Below are positions 61,537 through 64,000 of a stretch of 64,000 nt of DNA, piece after piece. The position numbers and the translations under genes are program-made. Location: the NCBI RefSeq assembly GCF_011075055.1, contig NC_058137.1, forward strand, positions 27,203,463 through 27,267,462, in the 5' to 3' direction. The notes under the pieces are model-generated. The model ran no database searches, was not told the origin of the DNA, and saw only the letters and a program-made list of their open reading frames with translations. This stretch comes from Mangifera indica (lineage: Eukaryota > Streptophyta > Magnoliopsida > Sapindales > Anacardiaceae). Every line of letters begins with the position of its first letter. Position 1 is the first letter of the stretch.

Positions 61537-64000
61537 ATGTGAAAGAGGGAAAGGAAAGAGTATGTGGATTGTAATATCGTTGGCTCTGAATGAACGAATA
61601 TATGCATTTCTCATACTGGCTTATGACCATGTACCCCTAGAAAAAGCTTTACAAGTAAATTGTTCCCTCTGGTTTAAGAAAAGATCATAAAGGTGCCCTT
61701 ATGTCAGTATGACCATCAAGGGAGGATTCTTCGTAATGTTTAAATACAATAAAACTATATGTATAAATAATGTATATAACTTTATATATAAATAACGACA
61801 TATCATCATATAATTAAATGTTATTTTATTTTTAATTTTTAATTATCTAATTATATCATAATATATCATTATCTATAAATAAAAATTGAATGTATAGCAT
61901 TACTTGTCTAGATAATATGATAGGAGATTTGTACTTGTTTCTAGAATCTAAAGTAAAAATTAATATGTTATTCAATAAAATCATGGTGAAAATAATGATT
62001 AAATTCCTCCAAATGTTGACTAGAATTGAGTTAATAGAGTTAAATAGTATTTGACTTGAGTTTGGCTTGATAAAATAATAGGATTGAGCTCTAGGTAGGA
62101 TTTATTGGTTCAAGCTTAATTTAAAAAATTATATTTAAACTCATTAAGTTTTAAATAATTATATTTAAGCTTTTTAATTTATATTTATCAATTATCTTTT
62201 ATATTCAAAATCAATGAATAAGTTTTAATGGTGCAAATACAAATACAAAACTTTTAATAATTTATTGATATTTCATCCTAACCGAGCAATAAGCTTGCAT
62301 CTCACTAAGCCAATGAGCAAACTTGAGAACCGAAATCCAATGACTGTGAGTCAGACTATTGAACCAAAGAATGTTCAGATTGAATGCAAACTATGTAAAA
62401 TGTGATTGCTGAAGAGTCTCTTCCTTCAACTTCCATCAGTGAACGGTTTGACAAAATTATGGAAGCAAGAATGCTATTCATAATTTTGTTGTGCATAGAT
62501 AATCTAGATAATGTTGAATTTTTATCAAATTATATCCATGAGTAGTTTTCGATATGAGTCAACTAGCACATAAATACATCAATCAGTGTCTTGCATTGAA
62601 ATGAAAATCTAGAATCACTTCTTTTTATGGTGGGATTATTTGTACCCAAAAAATGCAATTTTCAAAACCAAATCCTATTTGAATATTTAGATTTTTACAT
62701 ATTTTTCTTATGTAAAAGAGGCCCACAGTTGAGGTTGTACTACAGAAAGTCTCTTCGGAGACATCCGATAAAATTGAAATGATACAGAGAATATTAGTAT
62801 GACCCCTCACAAGGATGACATATCTTTTTTACTTAGAAAAATTTTAGCAGAAAACCAATGGAAATATAGAATTCTGAGAAGAACCTTGAAATGATCTACC
62901 TAATTCTTATGTATATTTATGATCATATTTATATGTTACTTGCAGAATCAATAAATTGTTTAGTTTATCTGAATAACTTCAAAATAAACTAGCGTGTATG
63001 CTATGCTGTTTTAACAATTTTTGAACTTTATTTAGGTAGGTCATCTATTTGTTTTCATTTTTATTTTCTTATTTGCTTTGATCTATGCGTATTGTTACAT
63101 ATACAAACTATATATAAAAACTATCATCTGTATAAACTAAACCTTTTCTTTTGATATGTAATCTCTTTCAATTATCTAATTTATTTTTAATTTAAAATCA
63201 TTTAAATATATCAGTTTGTAAAGAATAATAATAATGTTACTTAAAGTTCCAGAGCATATGTATTTTATATGGAGCATATGCTTATCTAGAATTGCTTGTA
63301 TATATTAAAGGTTATGTATACGTAATTCCATTAACTAGAATAATAAAGAATAATAATGTTTCTTGTAACTATGTAATAATAAAGATATGTTTAAACCAGA
63401 ATAAATTACACATGCATAAGAAAAAGATAGGAAAAAAAAAAAAGTTAAATGAACGAGAGAAACATGTCTTTGTATTTTGAAATAACGTTGAAAGAGATTT
63501 GAACTCATGTCTTGTTATAAAATCTCTTTTATTGTTACTCAAACAAGTGTTTGGAGACAAGACGCTATTAGTCACGCCCTTTCTTCTCTTATGATCCTTT
63601 CTTGATGTCTTGTCTAGTACTGAGTGGGAATTCGTATAATCTCCAATAAAAATGCTCAGCAAATTTTCATTCTAGGAGGAATTATAATTTCCTTTCATAT
63701 TATATGCTGGTGACTCCAAGGTAAGTAAGCTTTTTATGAATGTACATATACAAGTATTGTGTATAAGTAATGCTTCTAGTTGCGGATTGTGTAATTGGCT
63801 GCTTTTCCAATACTGTTTTCGTACATTTGACTAAATAGTCTAACCGCAATCACTGGTATTTAGATTTTTGAAACCCCACGGATGTGAGTTTGTCTTTGCC
63901 CTAAACCTTAGGTGGGAGTAAGTCTTTTGGCCTTTTATTTTATATAAAACAGTTAATGTCTTTTATACTAAGAAAATTTAAATAACTTGCATATATGAAG
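61537..64000. other. Intergenic region upstream of CYP-3' to window end
   Basis: No gene recognised. Collinear with 33440-35913 up to the last base, so segment B continues past the window. Confidence 0.55.

Larger units (their letters stand above)
41517..64000. repeat. Segment B of the tandem duplication, cut by the window end
   Basis: Second copy of the terpene synthase-CYP71 block, same order and orientation as 4397-35913. It lacks the four insertions of segment A and has a private MITE (55862-56042). Exon sequences differ from segment A by a few percent or less; some flanks (44986-45836) are almost identical. The end of the copy is not in the window. Confidence 0.95.

Overview
The window is nuclear DNA from a flowering plant. 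It is AT-rich, has GT-AG introns, and carries plant Ty1/copia, hAT and miniature LTR (TRIM) elements, CYP71-clan P450s, a TPS-a type terpene synthase and coiled-coil NB-ARC resistance gene fragments. Protein flavour suggests a rosid eudicot, possibly Sapindales (the synthases read like citrus sesquiterpene synthases), but the taxon is inference.

Layout: a copia retrotransposon (1-4396, 5' end outside the window) sits directly upstream of segment A (4397-35913). Segment A holds one seven-exon sesquiterpene synthase on the plus strand (TPS1). It is followed by CYP71 genes on the minus strand: CYP-1, a pair of decayed CYP71 relics, CYP-2 and CYP-3. A spacer (35914-41516) holds three broken NB-ARC (NLR) pieces, an inverted pair of TRIM elements and a copia scrap. 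Segment B (41517 to at least 64000) repeats segment A in the same order and orientation: TPS2, CYP-1' (dead), relics, CYP-2', CYP-3'. The window ends inside segment B.

Segment A is about 9 kb longer than B, almost entirely because of four later insertions, each with an empty site in B: a 2.49-kb solo LTR, a 1.34-kb solo LTR, a 4.6-kb hAT transposon and a 1.1-kb TRIM array with four LTRs. B has one private 181-bp MITE. The two segments date and delimit one another's mobile elements unusually well.

How the genes may work together: the synthase lacks a plastid transit peptide and should make a sesquiterpene from farnesyl diphosphate in the cytosol. The CYP71s are ER-anchored monooxygenases of the family that commonly oxidises such products. 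Synthase plus P450s side by side, duplicated as a block, is the architecture of a plant terpenoid biosynthetic gene cluster. Five of the six CYP71 genes and both synthases look intact. The product cannot be read from the sequence.
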